Assembly: GCF_016458275.1 (NCBI RefSeq)
Contig: NZ_JAEMHM010000025.1
Span: forward strand, 24,233-88,232
DNA length: 64,000 nucleotides
Origin: Geomesophilobacter sediminis
GTDB taxonomy: Bacteria; Desulfobacterota; Desulfuromonadia; Geobacterales; Geobacteraceae
Reading direction: 5' to 3'
This document shows positions 9,058 to 18,298 of this stretch, piece after piece; position 1 is the stretch's first letter, and the number at the start of each line of letters is the position of its first letter. Both the position numbers and the translations under genes were made by a program. A model generated the notes under the pieces. It was not told the DNA's origin and ran no database searches. It worked only from the letters and a program-made list of their open reading frames with translations.

Positions 9058-9200
9058 CCTTCATCGCCTGCCCGCACTGATCGTGTTTCTTTTTTCCGCA
9101 CGCTCCATGCAATTACAAACAGGGCGATCCCTAAATGATTGGTATGTTTTAGCAGAAGCGCCAGTTTAAGGCAACTTCTATTTGAAACAGTGTTATTTCT

Positions 9201-9228
9201 TTGCACCACATAGTAAACCGCCTATACT
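9201..9228 (+). promoter_or_regulatory. Sigma-70 type promoter for the PHP gene
   Basis: TTGCAC (9201-9206), a 16-base spacer and TATACT (9223-9228), about 70 bases before the ATG at 9298. Confidence 0.5.
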
Positions 9229-9297
9229 GAAGCTTCCGCCGGCTCGGGACCGGAGCGGTCCGGGAGGCGGAAATGATCCGAAAAAGGGAGTATCCAG

Positions 9298-10152
9298 ATG
9301 CACGGTTACGTAGATTTGCACCTTCATTCCACCTATTCCGACGGGGTGTTTGCTCCTGCGGTGCTGATCGACAAGGCCGCCGCTTTGGGGCTCAAGGCAA
9401 TCGCCATCGCGGACCACGACACCGTCGACGGGGTCGATGAAGCCCTGGAGTACGGAAAGAGCGCCGGGGTGGAGGTTCTCCCCGCGATCGAGTTCTCGGT
9501 CGAGTTCGGCAACTACCACGACGTCCACCTTTTGGGATACCTGATGGACCACCGGGACGCGGGGCTCAAGGAGATTCTGGGCACCTTCCGGGAGCGGCGG
9601 GAAACGCGCGTGGACGCCATCGTGGAGCGGATCAACGAGAAACTGGCCCGCGAAGGGCGCCAACCGATTTCGGCCCAGGAAGCGGCGTCGCTTGCCGAGG
9701 GGAGTATCGGCCGGCCGCACATCGCCCAGATCCTTTTGCAAAGGGGGTACGCGAGCGACATGCAGGATGCCTTCAAGAGCTACCTCATCCCCTGCAACGT
9801 CCCGAAGCAGTATTTCGCCATCGACGAGGCGATCGCGACCGTGCGCCGTCTGGGCGGGGTGGCGATCCTGGCACACCCGGTCAGCATCAGCAAGGAGCGC
9901 GAGGTACTGGAAAGCGTCGTGTCCCGTTTGCAGGGGCTGGGTCTGGACGGCGTCGAGGCGTTCAACAACATCTGCAGCGATCAGGAGAGCGCCTTTCTCC
10001 GTTCCCTGGCCGCACGCCACGGGATGATCTGGACCGGCGGCTCCGACTTCCACGGGATCGAGGAAGGGATCGAGATCGGTTCGGGACGGGGGTCCATGGT
10101 GGTGCCGTACGACTGCGTCACCGAGTTGAAAAGGATCCAGGCCGGCCGGTAA
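9298..10152 (+). CDS. PHP-domain phosphoesterase (RNase AM/TrpH-like)
   Basis: A 284-residue metal-dependent phosphoesterase. The PHP motif VDLHLHSTYSDG is at the N-terminus, with IADHDTVDG near residue 38 and later metal ligands in RPHIAQIL and ILAHPVS. A terminal GSDFHG (near residue 244) completes the trinuclear site. This layout matches the YciV/TrpH group, whose characterised members hydrolyse 3',5'-nucleoside bisphosphates or 5' RNA ends. It has its own promoter (9201) and terminator (10273), so it is monocistronic. Confidence 0.88.
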   Translation: MHGYVDLHLHSTYSDGVFAPAVLIDKAAALGLKAIAIADHDTVDGVDEALEYGKSAGVEVLPAIEFSVEFGNYHDVHLLGYLMDHRDAGLKEILGTFRERRETRVDAIVERINEKLAREGRQPISAQEAASLAEGSIGRPHIAQILLQRGYASDMQDAFKSYLIPCNVPKQYFAIDEAIATVRRLGGVAILAHPVSISKEREVLESVVSRLQGLGLDGVEAFNNICSDQESAFLRSLAARHGMIWTGGSDFHGIEEGIEIGSGRGSMVVPYDCVTELKRIQAGR

Positions 10153-10157
10153 GGGCC

Positions 10158-10186
10158 GGGCGCCGGGAAAGGCGCTCCCGCAGGGT
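10158..10186 (-). repeat. REP-like palindrome
   Basis: On the minus strand: CCTGCGGGAGCGCC, TTTCCC, GGCGCC. The head is GCGGGAG. It lies immediately after the PHP gene. Confidence 0.5.
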
Positions 10187-10231
10187 AGGCAACGGCCTGC
10201 TTATTTACGGGCCGACGGAGAAGAGATATTT

Positions 10232-10259
10232 GATCGCGACAAGAATGTCGCTCCTATAC
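10232..10259 (-). repeat. REP-like palindrome
   Basis: On the minus strand: TATAGGAGCGACA, TTCT, TGTCGCGATC. It is the second element in the same gap and has the same orientation as the one at 10158. Confidence 0.55.
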
Positions 10260-10272
10260 GGCACTCCGGACG

Positions 10273-10320
10273 CGCGAAAGGGGGATAAGCCTGCCCGGTT
10301 TATCCCCCTTTCGCGTTTTT
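10273..10320 (+). terminator. Rho-independent terminator after the PHP gene
   Basis: CGCGAAAGGGGGATAA pairs perfectly with TTATCCCCCTTTCGCG, followed by TTTTT. The 16-bp stem is unusually long. Confidence 0.85.
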
Positions 10321-10352
10321 GTTTATGGTGCCCTCTGGGCCGGTCCTTCGGC

Positions 10353-11174
10353 CTAGTCTTCCCCCGGGCGGTAGCTCATCACGTTGAGCTCGCTTTCCAC
10401 GTCCGTGACCCCGCTCACCTGCGCTGCGATCTTCAGCGCGGCCTCGATCTCCTCTTCGGACTGGACGTGTCCTGAGATGGTGACCAGGCCCTCCTCGGCG
10501 ATGATGTGGCACTGGACGGCATTCACTTCGGTGGATTTCAGCAGTTCGGCTTCCACCCGCTTGGCGAGGATGATGTTCTCCAGCAGCTCCGCGGACTCTT
10601 CTTCGGCTTCCTTGAGCCGCGGGTCCTTGACCGCCGCGACGATGCTGTCGACCATGGTGCTCTGGGAGACGTGGGTGGTATTGAACAAAAGGTCGTACCC
10701 GAGCGGATCGCTCCAGTCACGGTTGAAATAGAAATGGATGTAACCGCCCAGCTGGTGATCGCTTTTCCGGACCAGGACCCGGGCGAGTTCCGGATCGATC
10801 CAGTCGCGCTCGGCGAGCTTTTCCACCCGGTCTTCAAAGGGAGCAATGAAACGGACCCGCAGGACGTTCCCCATCCCTTCGAGCAGATCCTGCCCACCCC
10901 GTCCGTAGAGAATGACGTTCCCCTGCTTGGCGCAGTCGAGCAGGATCAATTCAACGGTAGTCAGATAGGCGGCTTGCAGGCGGTCTTCCGCAGTCCGATA
11001 CGCCGGAGGTTTCTCGTCCACGCGATCCAGAATATCGGTGGTCAGGCCGTATTTGGGAGCAAGCTCCTCCACCTTGGCACGATCGACCAGCGTGTATTTT
11101 AGCCGTTTCGCGAGTTCCTTCGATACGGCATAGGCGCCGGTTCCCATCTGCCGGGAAATGGTGATTATTGCCAT
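10353..11174 (-). CDS. Cytidylate-kinase-like protein fused to a BON domain
   Basis: A 273-residue protein. Residues 1-185 resemble the cytidylate kinase-like family: ITISRQMGTGAYAVSKELA replaces the usual P-loop, and VILYGRGGQDLL and RFIAPFEDRVEKLAERD follow. Residues about 195-265 form a BON domain (VQCHIIAEEGLVTISGHVQSEEE, then SGVTDVESELNV). BON domains usually bind phospholipid or osmotic-stress partners and are generally exported, but no signal peptide is present here. The partnership suggests a cytoplasmic nucleotide- or membrane-linked regulatory role. It stands alone on the minus strand; ATG at 11174 with GGAGGAG upstream. Confidence 0.8.
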   Translation of the reverse strand: MAIITISRQMGTGAYAVSKELAKRLKYTLVDRAKVEELAPKYGLTTDILDRVDEKPPAYRTAEDRLQAAYLTTVELILLDCAKQGNVILYGRGGQDLLEGMGNVLRVRFIAPFEDRVEKLAERDWIDPELARVLVRKSDHQLGGYIHFYFNRDWSDPLGYDLLFNTTHVSQSTMVDSIVAAVKDPRLKEAEEESAELLENIILAKRVEAELLKSTEVNAVQCHIIAEEGLVTISGHVQSEEEIEAALKIAAQVSGVTDVESELNVMSYRPGED

Positions 11175-11371
11175 GCAAGCTCCTCCTTCCTAATGAAAAA
11201 TCAAGTCATGATAGCACGGTTTCTCCACTGTATACAAGTAGATAGTAACCGAGAGATCGTTCGGAAGGGGGTACGGAGCGGGGGGCAACGAAGCAACTGA
11301 CAAGGAAGGAACGGCGAAAAATAAGGGACTTGAAGCGTGGTCAATGGTCCATGATCAACGGCTAATGGTCG

Positions 11372-12055
11372 TCATTCCACGCTCACCCGGACCACCCCGG
11401 CAAGAGCACCGAGCTTGTCGCAGATACTGCCGGTGGTCTCGTTCGCGGCCACTTTGACCTGGAAGGCCATCATCAGGCGACGGTGCTGGATGTCGCGGTC
11501 CAGCTTGAGGTTCAGCGGCACGATGCGGCAGCCGGCCAGCCCCTTCTCGATGTCGCAGATGAAGTCGGGGTTGTCCTCCCCCCAGATGCGGATGGAAAGG
11601 TACGTGTCGCGGGGGAGCAACTTTTCCACCGGCTTGAGGAGCATGAGGCTTGCCAGTGCGATGAAGGTGACCAGAAACGCGAGGGCATAGAATCCGATGC
11701 CGCAGGCAACGCCGAGGGCGGCGGCAACCCAGAGGCAGGCGGCGGTGGTGAGGCCGCGGATCGAAGTCTTGTCGCGCAAGATGGCGCCGGCGCCGAGAAA
11801 ACCGATTCCCGTGACGACCTGGGCGGCGACGCGGCCGGGGTCGACGCCGACCGGGATTTTGCCGCTGAAGTCACCGTAGAGGCGGTAGAACTCGATGGAG
11901 GTGATGACGAAGAGACAGGCCCCCAGGGAGACGAGGAGGTGGGTCCGGAACCCGGCAGGCCGGCCGTGGACCTCCCGTTCGAGCCCGATCAGCCCTCCCA
12001 GCAACGAGGCCAGGAGCAGGCGCATGACGTAATGGAGATCGAGTTCGAGGCCCAC
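11372..12055 (-). CDS. MgtC/SapB family membrane protein
   Basis: A 227-residue membrane protein. It has the family core MRLLLASLLGGLIGLEREVHGRPAGFRTHLLVSLGACLF, TGIGFLGAGAILRDK and GLTTAACLWVAAALGVACG, followed by a soluble ACT-like C-terminal part after residue 150. MgtC-type proteins inhibit F-type ATPase or act in magnesium limitation in pathogens; the role elsewhere is open. The start is GTG at 12055, six bases after the GTPase stop, so it is the last gene of the 15084-11372 operon. An internal Met at codon 11 is an alternative start. Confidence 0.85.
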   Translation of the reverse strand: MGLELDLHYVMRLLLASLLGGLIGLEREVHGRPAGFRTHLLVSLGACLFVITSIEFYRLYGDFSGKIPVGVDPGRVAAQVVTGIGFLGAGAILRDKTSIRGLTTAACLWVAAALGVACGIGFYALAFLVTFIALASLMLLKPVEKLLPRDTYLSIRIWGEDNPDFICDIEKGLAGCRIVPLNLKLDRDIQHRRLMMAFQVKVAANETTGSICDKLGALAGVVRVSVE

Positions 12056-12061
12056 GGCCCG

Positions 12062-12991
12062 CTACCCCTGGTCCAGGGAAACGGTGAGATTGAGGATGAC
12101 GGACCGGCTTTTCCCGCCGGAGCGGACGGTAAGGGGGACGCTCAGCCGGGAACCGGCCAGTTCGACGTCGGCAGAGATCTCCAGGGTGAGCGCCTCCTCT
12201 GCGCCGGACGGCTCTTCGGTAAGCGCCACCGAGTTCACTTCCTCCAAGTCAACGGTTTCGAACGCCGGCTCCGGTTCGGGAGCGGGGGGCGCCACCGGGG
12301 AGGGCTCGGGAGCCGCCTCGGCTGCGGGGGCTACCGGGGCTAACGCCGCTGCTTCCGCAACGGCCGCCGGGGCGGGCTCTGCCGCTTCCTCCTTGCCGGC
12401 CAGAAGATCACTGTGGCGCAGGTCGATCAGCACCGCCTTGACCAGTGCCAGAAGCGTCTGCAGCACCCCGCTTCCATCCTCGCTGGCAGCGGTGAAGCTG
12501 GGAGCCCCGTTGTCGTTGAGCAGCCGGTCCAGGTCCTCTTTGGACTGGGCGTCGGCACGGTCGCTCTTGTTGTATTGGAAGACCAGCGGCTTGGAGTCGA
12601 GGTTCAGGCCGTACCCGCCCAAAAGCCCCTCCAGGGCCTCCAGGCTCCGACGGTTCTCCCCTGCCCGTTCCGCCGCGGAGTCGGCGACGAAGACGATGCC
12701 GTCGGCCCCCTTGAGTGCCACCTTCCACGCCGCGGGATCGACGTTTGCGCCGGAGATGGTATAGACGTGCACCCGGACCCGGTAGCCGCGGACCATCGAT
12801 TCCCCCGGAGGGGTGAAGTCGAAGAACAGCATCTTGCCGCCCTGGACGTTCATCACCTTCAGTTTGCCGCGGAAGTCGGGCTTCAGCTTGCCGTGGATGA
12901 ACTTGAGGTTGGTGGATTTGCCGGCAAGGCCGGGGCCGAAATAGACGACCTTCGCGTTTATCTCGTGCAGCGCCTGATTGATAAGAGCCAT
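12062..12991 (-). CDS. MglA-like small GTPase with C-terminal extension
   Basis: A 309-residue protein. The first about 190 residues are a Ras-superfamily GTPase close to MglA: P-loop GPGLAGKSTN, a switch II region with FDFTPPGE in place of DxxG, and the guanine-specificity motif NKSD. A proline/alanine/glutamate-rich linker (about 215-255) leads to a beta-rich tail of about 50 residues (LEISADVELAGSRLSVPL). MglA sets cell polarity for motility and pilus placement in Myxococcus. No separate MglB gene is adjacent. It lies between the 13007 gene (15-base gap) and mgtC (6-base gap). Confidence 0.85.
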   Translation of the reverse strand: MALINQALHEINAKVVYFGPGLAGKSTNLKFIHGKLKPDFRGKLKVMNVQGGKMLFFDFTPPGESMVRGYRVRVHVYTISGANVDPAAWKVALKGADGIVFVADSAAERAGENRRSLEALEGLLGGYGLNLDSKPLVFQYNKSDRADAQSKEDLDRLLNDNGAPSFTAASEDGSGVLQTLLALVKAVLIDLRHSDLLAGKEEAAEPAPAAVAEAAALAPVAPAAEAAPEPSPVAPPAPEPEPAFETVDLEEVNSVALTEEPSGAEEALTLEISADVELAGSRLSVPLTVRSGGKSRSVILNLTVSLDQG

Positions 12992-13006
12992 GGAAGCCCC
13001 CTTTGT

Positions 13007-13921
13007 TTATTTCTGAGATTTGCTCATCAAGATCCGCCGGGCTTGGGTGGCGATGACCGTGGAGACGTTCTTGCTCTTGGCCAGCATGGCCAGGTCCTTT
13101 TCCGTGAGCGTCGCCACGTAGCGCAGCGCGTTGGGGAGCGGCGTCTTGTGGTTTTCCACCAGGGCCTTGCGGATCTGGTAATTCTTCACCCATTCCTTGT
13201 TGGCGCAGATCACCCGCATGACTTCGTCGTTTTGCACCGCGGATTTCGCGATCGTCAGCACCTCGTTCTCGGTCAGGCGCGGGTTCTTGATCACCGCCCC
13301 CGAGACGAGCTTGTTGCTGTCCTTGATCAGCAGGGTGCGCCACTCCTTGTCCCCGGTCAGGGCCGCCTTGATCTTCTCGGCGACCCCCATGCTCTGGGCC
13401 ATCTGGTACTTCGACTGGTACTCTTCCTCGTCGATCTCGTCGGACTCTTCCTCGGCCTCGCCCTCCCCTTCAGCCGCGTTCAAATCGGAAGGTGAAACCG
13501 GTGCGTCGGGCTCGGCGGCAGGCTCCGCGGCTCTGGGAGCCGGGACCGATGCCGGTGCCCCCTTGGCCGCAAGAAACGCCGCCGCCTGGGGAGACAAAAG
13601 CGGATGGGCGAGAAAGAGCGGGACCAGTTCGGAGCGGCCGGCGTGGAACTTCACCAGTACGTCGAGAAGTCGCCAATGCAGTGCCGGGTCCCGGAGGACC
13701 TCTTCGATCCAGCGCGAATCCAGGGCGCGCAGGGTGGCCGTGGCACGGTCGCGCACCTCGGCATCCGGATCGTTGCCCAGGCAGACCAGAAGCTGCAGCC
13801 GCTCCAGGGGCAAAAGTTCCGGCGGCCCCGCCGCCCCCAGCAGCCGCTTCTCGCGGGAAGCATCCTGGGCCAGGTACGGGGCGGCCGCGGCCGAGAATGT
13901 GAACGTCGCTTTTTGCGCCAC
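13007..13921 (-). CDS. Conserved hypothetical protein with HEAT-like helices, partner of the GTPase
   Basis: A 304-residue soluble protein. Residues 1-125 look like helical HEAT/DUF2336-type repeats (LLVCLGNDPDAEVRDRATAT, then PALHWRLLDVLVKFHAGRSE). Residues about 125-165 form an acidic linker. The rest is a second helical block (NPRLTENEVLTIAKSAVQND, then ALRYVATLTEKDLAMLAKSK). It lies in the same operon as the MglA-like GTPase and the SPOR protein. I infer a GTPase regulator or scaffold from position only. Confidence 0.75.
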   Translation of the reverse strand: MAQKATFTFSAAAAPYLAQDASREKRLLGAAGPPELLPLERLQLLVCLGNDPDAEVRDRATATLRALDSRWIEEVLRDPALHWRLLDVLVKFHAGRSELVPLFLAHPLLSPQAAAFLAAKGAPASVPAPRAAEPAAEPDAPVSPSDLNAAEGEGEAEEESDEIDEEEYQSKYQMAQSMGVAEKIKAALTGDKEWRTLLIKDSNKLVSGAVIKNPRLTENEVLTIAKSAVQNDEVMRVICANKEWVKNYQIRKALVENHKTPLPNALRYVATLTEKDLAMLAKSKNVSTVIATQARRILMSKSQK

Positions 13922-13929
13922 GGGGTCCT

Positions 13930-15084
13930 TTATTTGCCGGTCTTCACTACCTTCGCATCAACCCCGGTCTTTTTCAGCCGCTCCAGGGCCTGCTCGGCCG
14001 AGGCCTGGTTGGGGAAGCTCCCGGCGCGGACCTTCAGCACCGCAACCGGAGCGGTGGCGGTCCGCAAAAGGAGCTTCACCCCCTTGTCGTAGAGGCGGTC
14101 CTGTTCCAGGGCGGCTTTCTTTTCGCGCAGATAGGAACCGGCGTAGACCGCGTAGCGGCCGTTTTCGGTCAGCATGAAGGCATCCGGGGCGGTCTGCTTG
14201 AGACGCTGCAGTTCCTCGGCCGCCTCATCCTTGTTGGCGAAATCCGCCAGGAAGAGCCGGTGCATCGGCTCGCCCTTTTTCATCTTGGTCTTTTCCATGC
14301 CGCTGATGCCGGCTTTCTTCAGCTTTGCGGTCACCGACCTCACTTCGCTCTCGGCGAGGTCCCCGGCAAGCTCCAGGGTGTATGCGCCGCGCGGCGCAGC
14401 CTTGGACGCCGCAGCCTTGGTCGCCTGCGGTTTCGCATCGCCCTTTTCCGGTTTGGCGGGAGCGCCCTTTGCCGCAACGGCCGTCTTGGCCGGAACCGCG
14501 CCCTTGGCATCCTTCCCGGCGGCCGGTTTGGCCGGCGCGCTCTTGGCAGCGGCGGGAGCGGTCTTGGCGGTCTTCTCCGCTTTGGCCGCGGGCTGGGCCG
14601 GTTTCTCCGCTTTGGCCTTGGCCGCCTTGTCGGCCGCGGCTACCGCAGGCTTGGACTCCTTCGCCTCCTTGCCGGCGGGGACCTTGGCGGCAGCCTCCTT
14701 GGCGGGGGCCTTGGCACCCTTTTCTTCCTTGGCTACGGCAGGCTTGGCACCTTTTTCCGCTTTGGCAGGAGCAGGCTTCGCGCCTTTTCCCGGCGGTGCC
14801 TCCTGGGCTCCCTTGTCGCCCGGCTTGGCAGCGGCAACCTTCTCCTCCTCGCCTTTCTTTCCCTTTGCCTCGCCTGCCTCTCCGCCGCGCGGCGGGAGCG
14901 GCTTTTTCACCACGGTCTGGGCCTGCTGGGGGGGAGGCGCCTCGGGACGCGGCCGGATCAGCCCGGTAAAGAAGTAGAGATAACCATAGAGAACGGCTAC
15001 CAGCACCAGGAGCAAGAGCAGCGACTTCTGGGAGCTTTTGGTCTGGGCGCGTTCCTCGGTATCCGGCTGGTTTTCGTGGGCCAT
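13930..15084 (-). CDS. SPOR-domain inner-membrane protein with Lys/Ala-rich linker
   Basis: A 384-residue protein anchored by one membrane helix at about residues 20-41 (LLLLLVLVAVLYGYLYFFTG). A very long low-complexity Lys/Ala/Pro linker (about 55-225) follows. The C-terminus contains SPOR-like repeats: YTLELAGDLAESEVRSVTAK near 235 and APVAVLKVRAGSFPNQASAE near 345. SPOR domains bind denuded glycan strands of septal peptidoglycan. As first gene of the operon with an MglA-like GTPase, it may connect cell-pole or septum position to the GTPase. The linker could span the periplasm. Confidence 0.85.
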   Translation of the reverse strand: MAHENQPDTEERAQTKSSQKSLLLLLVLVAVLYGYLYFFTGLIRPRPEAPPPQQAQTVVKKPLPPRGGEAGEAKGKKGEEEKVAAAKPGDKGAQEAPPGKGAKPAPAKAEKGAKPAVAKEEKGAKAPAKEAAAKVPAGKEAKESKPAVAAADKAAKAKAEKPAQPAAKAEKTAKTAPAAAKSAPAKPAAGKDAKGAVPAKTAVAAKGAPAKPEKGDAKPQATKAAASKAAPRGAYTLELAGDLAESEVRSVTAKLKKAGISGMEKTKMKKGEPMHRLFLADFANKDEAAEELQRLKQTAPDAFMLTENGRYAVYAGSYLREKKAALEQDRLYDKGVKLLLRTATAPVAVLKVRAGSFPNQASAEQALERLKKTGVDAKVVKTGK

Positions 15085-15311
15085 GTAAAGGTTCCTCCTG
15101 AACTCTCCCGGGCCGACCGGGAATCATTTGCGGTCCGCCCCCCGCGGCAATGCCGGACGAAGGACGGGGATTGCGTACTTCTGAAAACAAGCAACAGGGA
15201 TAACGGGGAGCCGGGGGAAAGAAAAGCTTCCCGAGCTACGCCGCCATCCCTGCCAGACTGCCGATTCGGCGATCGGGCCGGGGCATCCCGGGGACGCCCC
15301 AGCCCCACCGG

Positions 15312-17411
15312 CTAATGGTTGTTGCCGTTACCCTTGTTAGCGGCCCCCGACTCGGTGATGATCTTCTGGGCCAGGTGGCTGGGCACCTCTTCGTAGTGCG
15401 AGAACTCGGAACTGAAGAGGCCGCGGTCGCTGGTCATGGAACGGAGGTCGTTGGAATAGGTCAGCACCTCGGACATCGGGACCACCGCGCGGATGATCTG
15501 CGCGTTCGCCTTCGGCTCGACCCCCACGACCTTGCCGCGCCGCGAGTTCAAATCGCCGATGACGTCCCCCATGTTCTCGTCGGGAACCGTGATCTTCATG
15601 TTGACGATCGGCTCCAAAAGGACCGGCTTGCAAAGCTCCATCGCCTTTTTGAATGCCATGGAACCGGCGACCTTGAAGGCGAGCTCGGAGGAGTCGACGG
15701 TATGGAAGGAGCCGTCGTAGAGCGCGACCTTGATATCGACCACCGGGTAGCCGGCGAGGAAACCCTCTTTGGCGGCGTCCTGGATCCCCTTGTCGACCGC
15801 CGGGATGTACTGGCGCGGGATGACCCCGCCGACGATCTTGTCCTCGAACAGGTACCCCTCGCCGCGCGGCTGCGGGGAGAGTTCGATCCAGCAGTCGCCG
15901 TACTGGCCACGCCCGCCGGACTGCTTCTTGTATTTGCCCTGCACCTTGGCGCTGGCGCGGATGGTTTCCAGGTAGGGGACCTTCGGGGTCTTCAGGAGCA
16001 CCTCCACCCCGAACTTCCGCTTCATCTTCTCGACGATGACCTCCAGGTGGACCTGCCCCATCCCGGAGATGATGAACTCGTTGGTCTGCGGGTCGCGGTG
16101 CGACTCCAGCGTCGGCTCCTCCTCGATCATCCGGTGCAGCGCGGAGTGGATCTTGTCCTCGTCGTTTTTGGTCTTGGGCGCGATGGCGTAGGAGATCACC
16201 GGCAGCAAAAGCTTCGCCGGCTCGTAGACGACCGGTTTCCCTTCGTCACACAGGGTGTCCCCGGTGATGGTCTCCTTGAGCTTCGCCACCGCGACGATGT
16301 CGCCCGCCACCGCCTGCTTGATGGCGTGCTGCTTCTTCCCTTCCAGCTCGTAGATCTGCCCGATCCGTTCCTGGGTCCCCCGGGTGGAGTTGTACACGGT
16401 GGAGTCGGAGTTGAGCACGCCGGAATAGACCCGGAAGATGCTGATCTTGCCGGTGTAGGGATCGGAAGTGGTCTTGAAGACCAGCGCCGAAAACGGCTCG
16501 TTCTCGGCCGGCTTGCGCTCGACGATCTCCTGGTTGCGCGGGTCGGTCCCCACCGCGGCGGTCTTGTCCAAAGGAGACGGCAAGTAGGCGCAGATGGCGT
16601 CCAAAAGCTGGGCGACGCCGATGTTCATCAGCGCGGAGCCGCAAAGGACCGGGGTGAAGGTGCTGCGCAGGGTGCCGACCCGGAGCCCGTCCAGGATCTC
16701 GTCGGTGGTCAGCTCCCCGGTATCGAGGAACTTTTCGGTAAGGGCGTCGTACGCCTCGGCTACCGTCTCCACCATGAGGTCGCGCATCCGGCTCGCCTCG
16801 GCCTGGTATTCGGCCGGGATGTCGATCTCCTGGAACTTGCCGGAGAGATCCTTCTGGAACTGGTAGGCCTTCATGTGAATCAGATCGATGACGCCGGAGA
16901 AGTTCTCCTCGGCCCCCATCGGGATCTGCAACGCCACGCTGCGCGCTCCGAGCGCCTTTTCCATGTCGTCGATGGCGCGCAAAAAGCTCGCCCGCTCGCG
17001 GTCCATCTTGTTGACGAAAGCGATGCGCGGAATCTCGAACTCGTTGGCCCAGGCCCACACTTCCTCGGTCTGGACCTTAACCCCGGAAATGGCGGAGAGG
17101 ATGACCACGGCGCAGTCGAGCGCCCGCATGCAGGCCCGGGTGTCGGCGATGAAGTTGCCGTATCCCGGGGTGTCGACCAGGTGGATCGAGCACTCCTTCC
17201 ACTCGCAGTGGTCCAGCGAGGAGGTGATGGAGATGCGCCGCTTGATCTCCTCCGGCTCGAAGTCCATGGTCGAGGTGCCGTCATCGACCCGTCCGAGTCG
17301 GTCGACCATCCCGGTGTTGAAAAGGATCGCTTCACTGAGCGAGGTCTTGCCTGCGCCCCCGTGAGCCACAATTCCAAGGTTTCTCAACTTTGCCGTTTCG
17401 TACCTTCCCAT
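15312..17411 (-). CDS. Elongation factor G-like translational GTPase (EF-G2 type)
   Basis: A 699-residue protein with all five EF-G domains. The G1 motif is AHGGAGKTSLSEAI instead of AHIDAGKTT. The DxxG motif is DTPGYGNF and the NKxD motif is NKMDRERA. Domain IV carries GGRGQYGDCWIEL, and GDLNSRRGKVVG in domain V is intact. The altered G1 loop and RRISITSS in switch I are typical of EF-G paralogues rather than the canonical fusA in the str operon. It may act in translocation, recycling or stress. It is flanked by non-ribosomal genes, which also argues against the primary EF-G. Confidence 0.9.
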   Translation of the reverse strand: MGRYETAKLRNLGIVAHGGAGKTSLSEAILFNTGMVDRLGRVDDGTSTMDFEPEEIKRRISITSSLDHCEWKECSIHLVDTPGYGNFIADTRACMRALDCAVVILSAISGVKVQTEEVWAWANEFEIPRIAFVNKMDRERASFLRAIDDMEKALGARSVALQIPMGAEENFSGVIDLIHMKAYQFQKDLSGKFQEIDIPAEYQAEASRMRDLMVETVAEAYDALTEKFLDTGELTTDEILDGLRVGTLRSTFTPVLCGSALMNIGVAQLLDAICAYLPSPLDKTAAVGTDPRNQEIVERKPAENEPFSALVFKTTSDPYTGKISIFRVYSGVLNSDSTVYNSTRGTQERIGQIYELEGKKQHAIKQAVAGDIVAVAKLKETITGDTLCDEGKPVVYEPAKLLLPVISYAIAPKTKNDEDKIHSALHRMIEEEPTLESHRDPQTNEFIISGMGQVHLEVIVEKMKRKFGVEVLLKTPKVPYLETIRASAKVQGKYKKQSGGRGQYGDCWIELSPQPRGEGYLFEDKIVGGVIPRQYIPAVDKGIQDAAKEGFLAGYPVVDIKVALYDGSFHTVDSSELAFKVAGSMAFKKAMELCKPVLLEPIVNMKITVPDENMGDVIGDLNSRRGKVVGVEPKANAQIIRAVVPMSEVLTYSNDLRSMTSDRGLFSSEFSHYEEVPSHLAQKIITESGAANKGNGNNH

Positions 17412-17533
17412 AGCGCCCCCCTAGATTCATAGAAACAGGTTAAGGTTAAGGAAAACGAACTTCTTCCGGAACTATTTGAGAATACAACGATGGAGCAGGT
17501 ACTGCCAGTGACTTTATGGAACGACGATCTTCC

Positions 17534-18298
17534 CTACTTGTTTCTGAGATAGATGATCCGCAGCCCCTCCAGAGTGAGAAATTCATCCACGTGCTCGATG
17601 GTGGTTGATTCCGGCGCAATCAACGATGCCAGCCCGCCGGTGGCGATGACTTTGGGATTGTCCTTGCCTTCGGCCTTCATCCGCTGCACGATCCCGTCGA
17701 CCAGCCCCACGTAGCCGAAGAAGACGCCGGCCTGCATGGAGTTCACCGTGTTCTTCGCGATGATGCTGGGAGGGCGGGCGATGTCGACCCGCGGCAGCTT
17801 GCTGGCTTTCTGGAAGAGCGCCTCCATGGAAATGGCCAGCCCCGGGGCGATCGCCCCGCCGCAGTACTCCCCCTTCTTATTGACGTAGTCGAAGGTGGTG
17901 GCGGTGCCGAAATCGATGATGATGAGCGGCGTCCGGTATTTTTCGAAACCGGCAACGGCGTTGACGATCCGGTCCGCCCCGACTTCCTTCGGGTTGTCGT
18001 AGTGGATCGGCATGCCGGTCTTGATGCCGGGGCCGACCACGTAGGGGGTGGTGTTGAAGTACTGTTTGGCGAGCCGTTCCAGGACGCCGGTCAGGGTCGG
18101 AACGACCGAGGAGACGATGATGTCCTTGATGTTGGAGAAGGCGATGCCGGCCAGGTGGAACAGCTCGTGGAAGAGGATGCCGTACTCGTCGGTGGTTTTC
18201 GACTTGTCCGTGGAGACCCGCCAGTCGCGGATCAGGGTATCCCCGTCGTAAATCCCCAGCACGATGTTGCTGTTGCCGACATCAATGACCAGTAGCAA
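17534..18298 (-). CDS. coaX: Type III pantothenate kinase
   Basis: A 254-residue enzyme for the first step of coenzyme A synthesis. The ASKHA-fold phosphate motif [18 protein letters not shown] opens the protein. [15 protein letters not shown] and [12 protein letters not shown], which contain the catalytic and phosphate-binding acids, are present, as is [12 protein letters not shown]. The start is TTG at 18298, preceded by TAGGAGG five bases upstream. It is downstream of birA by 305 bases on the same strand, a frequent pairing in this group. Confidence 0.95.
   Translation of the reverse strand: MLLVIDVGNSNIVLGIYDGDTLIRDWRVSTDKSKTTDEYGILFHELFHLAGIAFSNIKDIIVSSVVPTLTGVLERLAKQYFNTTPYVVGPGIKTGMPIHYDNPKEVGADRIVNAVAGFEKYRTPLIIIDFGTATTFDYVNKKGEYCGGAIAPGLAISMEALFQKASKLPRVDIARPPSIIAKNTVNSMQAGVFFGYVGLVDGIVQRMKAEGKDNPKVIATGGLASLIAPESTTIEHVDEFLTLEGLRIIYLRNK

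Noticed and set aside
10273..10320. Attachment site or phage operator
   Set aside because: The long perfect stem followed by T5 right after a gene is fully explained as a terminator.
15312..17411. Primary translation factor fusA
   Set aside because: The altered G1 loop and absence of ribosomal-protein neighbours indicate an EF-G paralogue.
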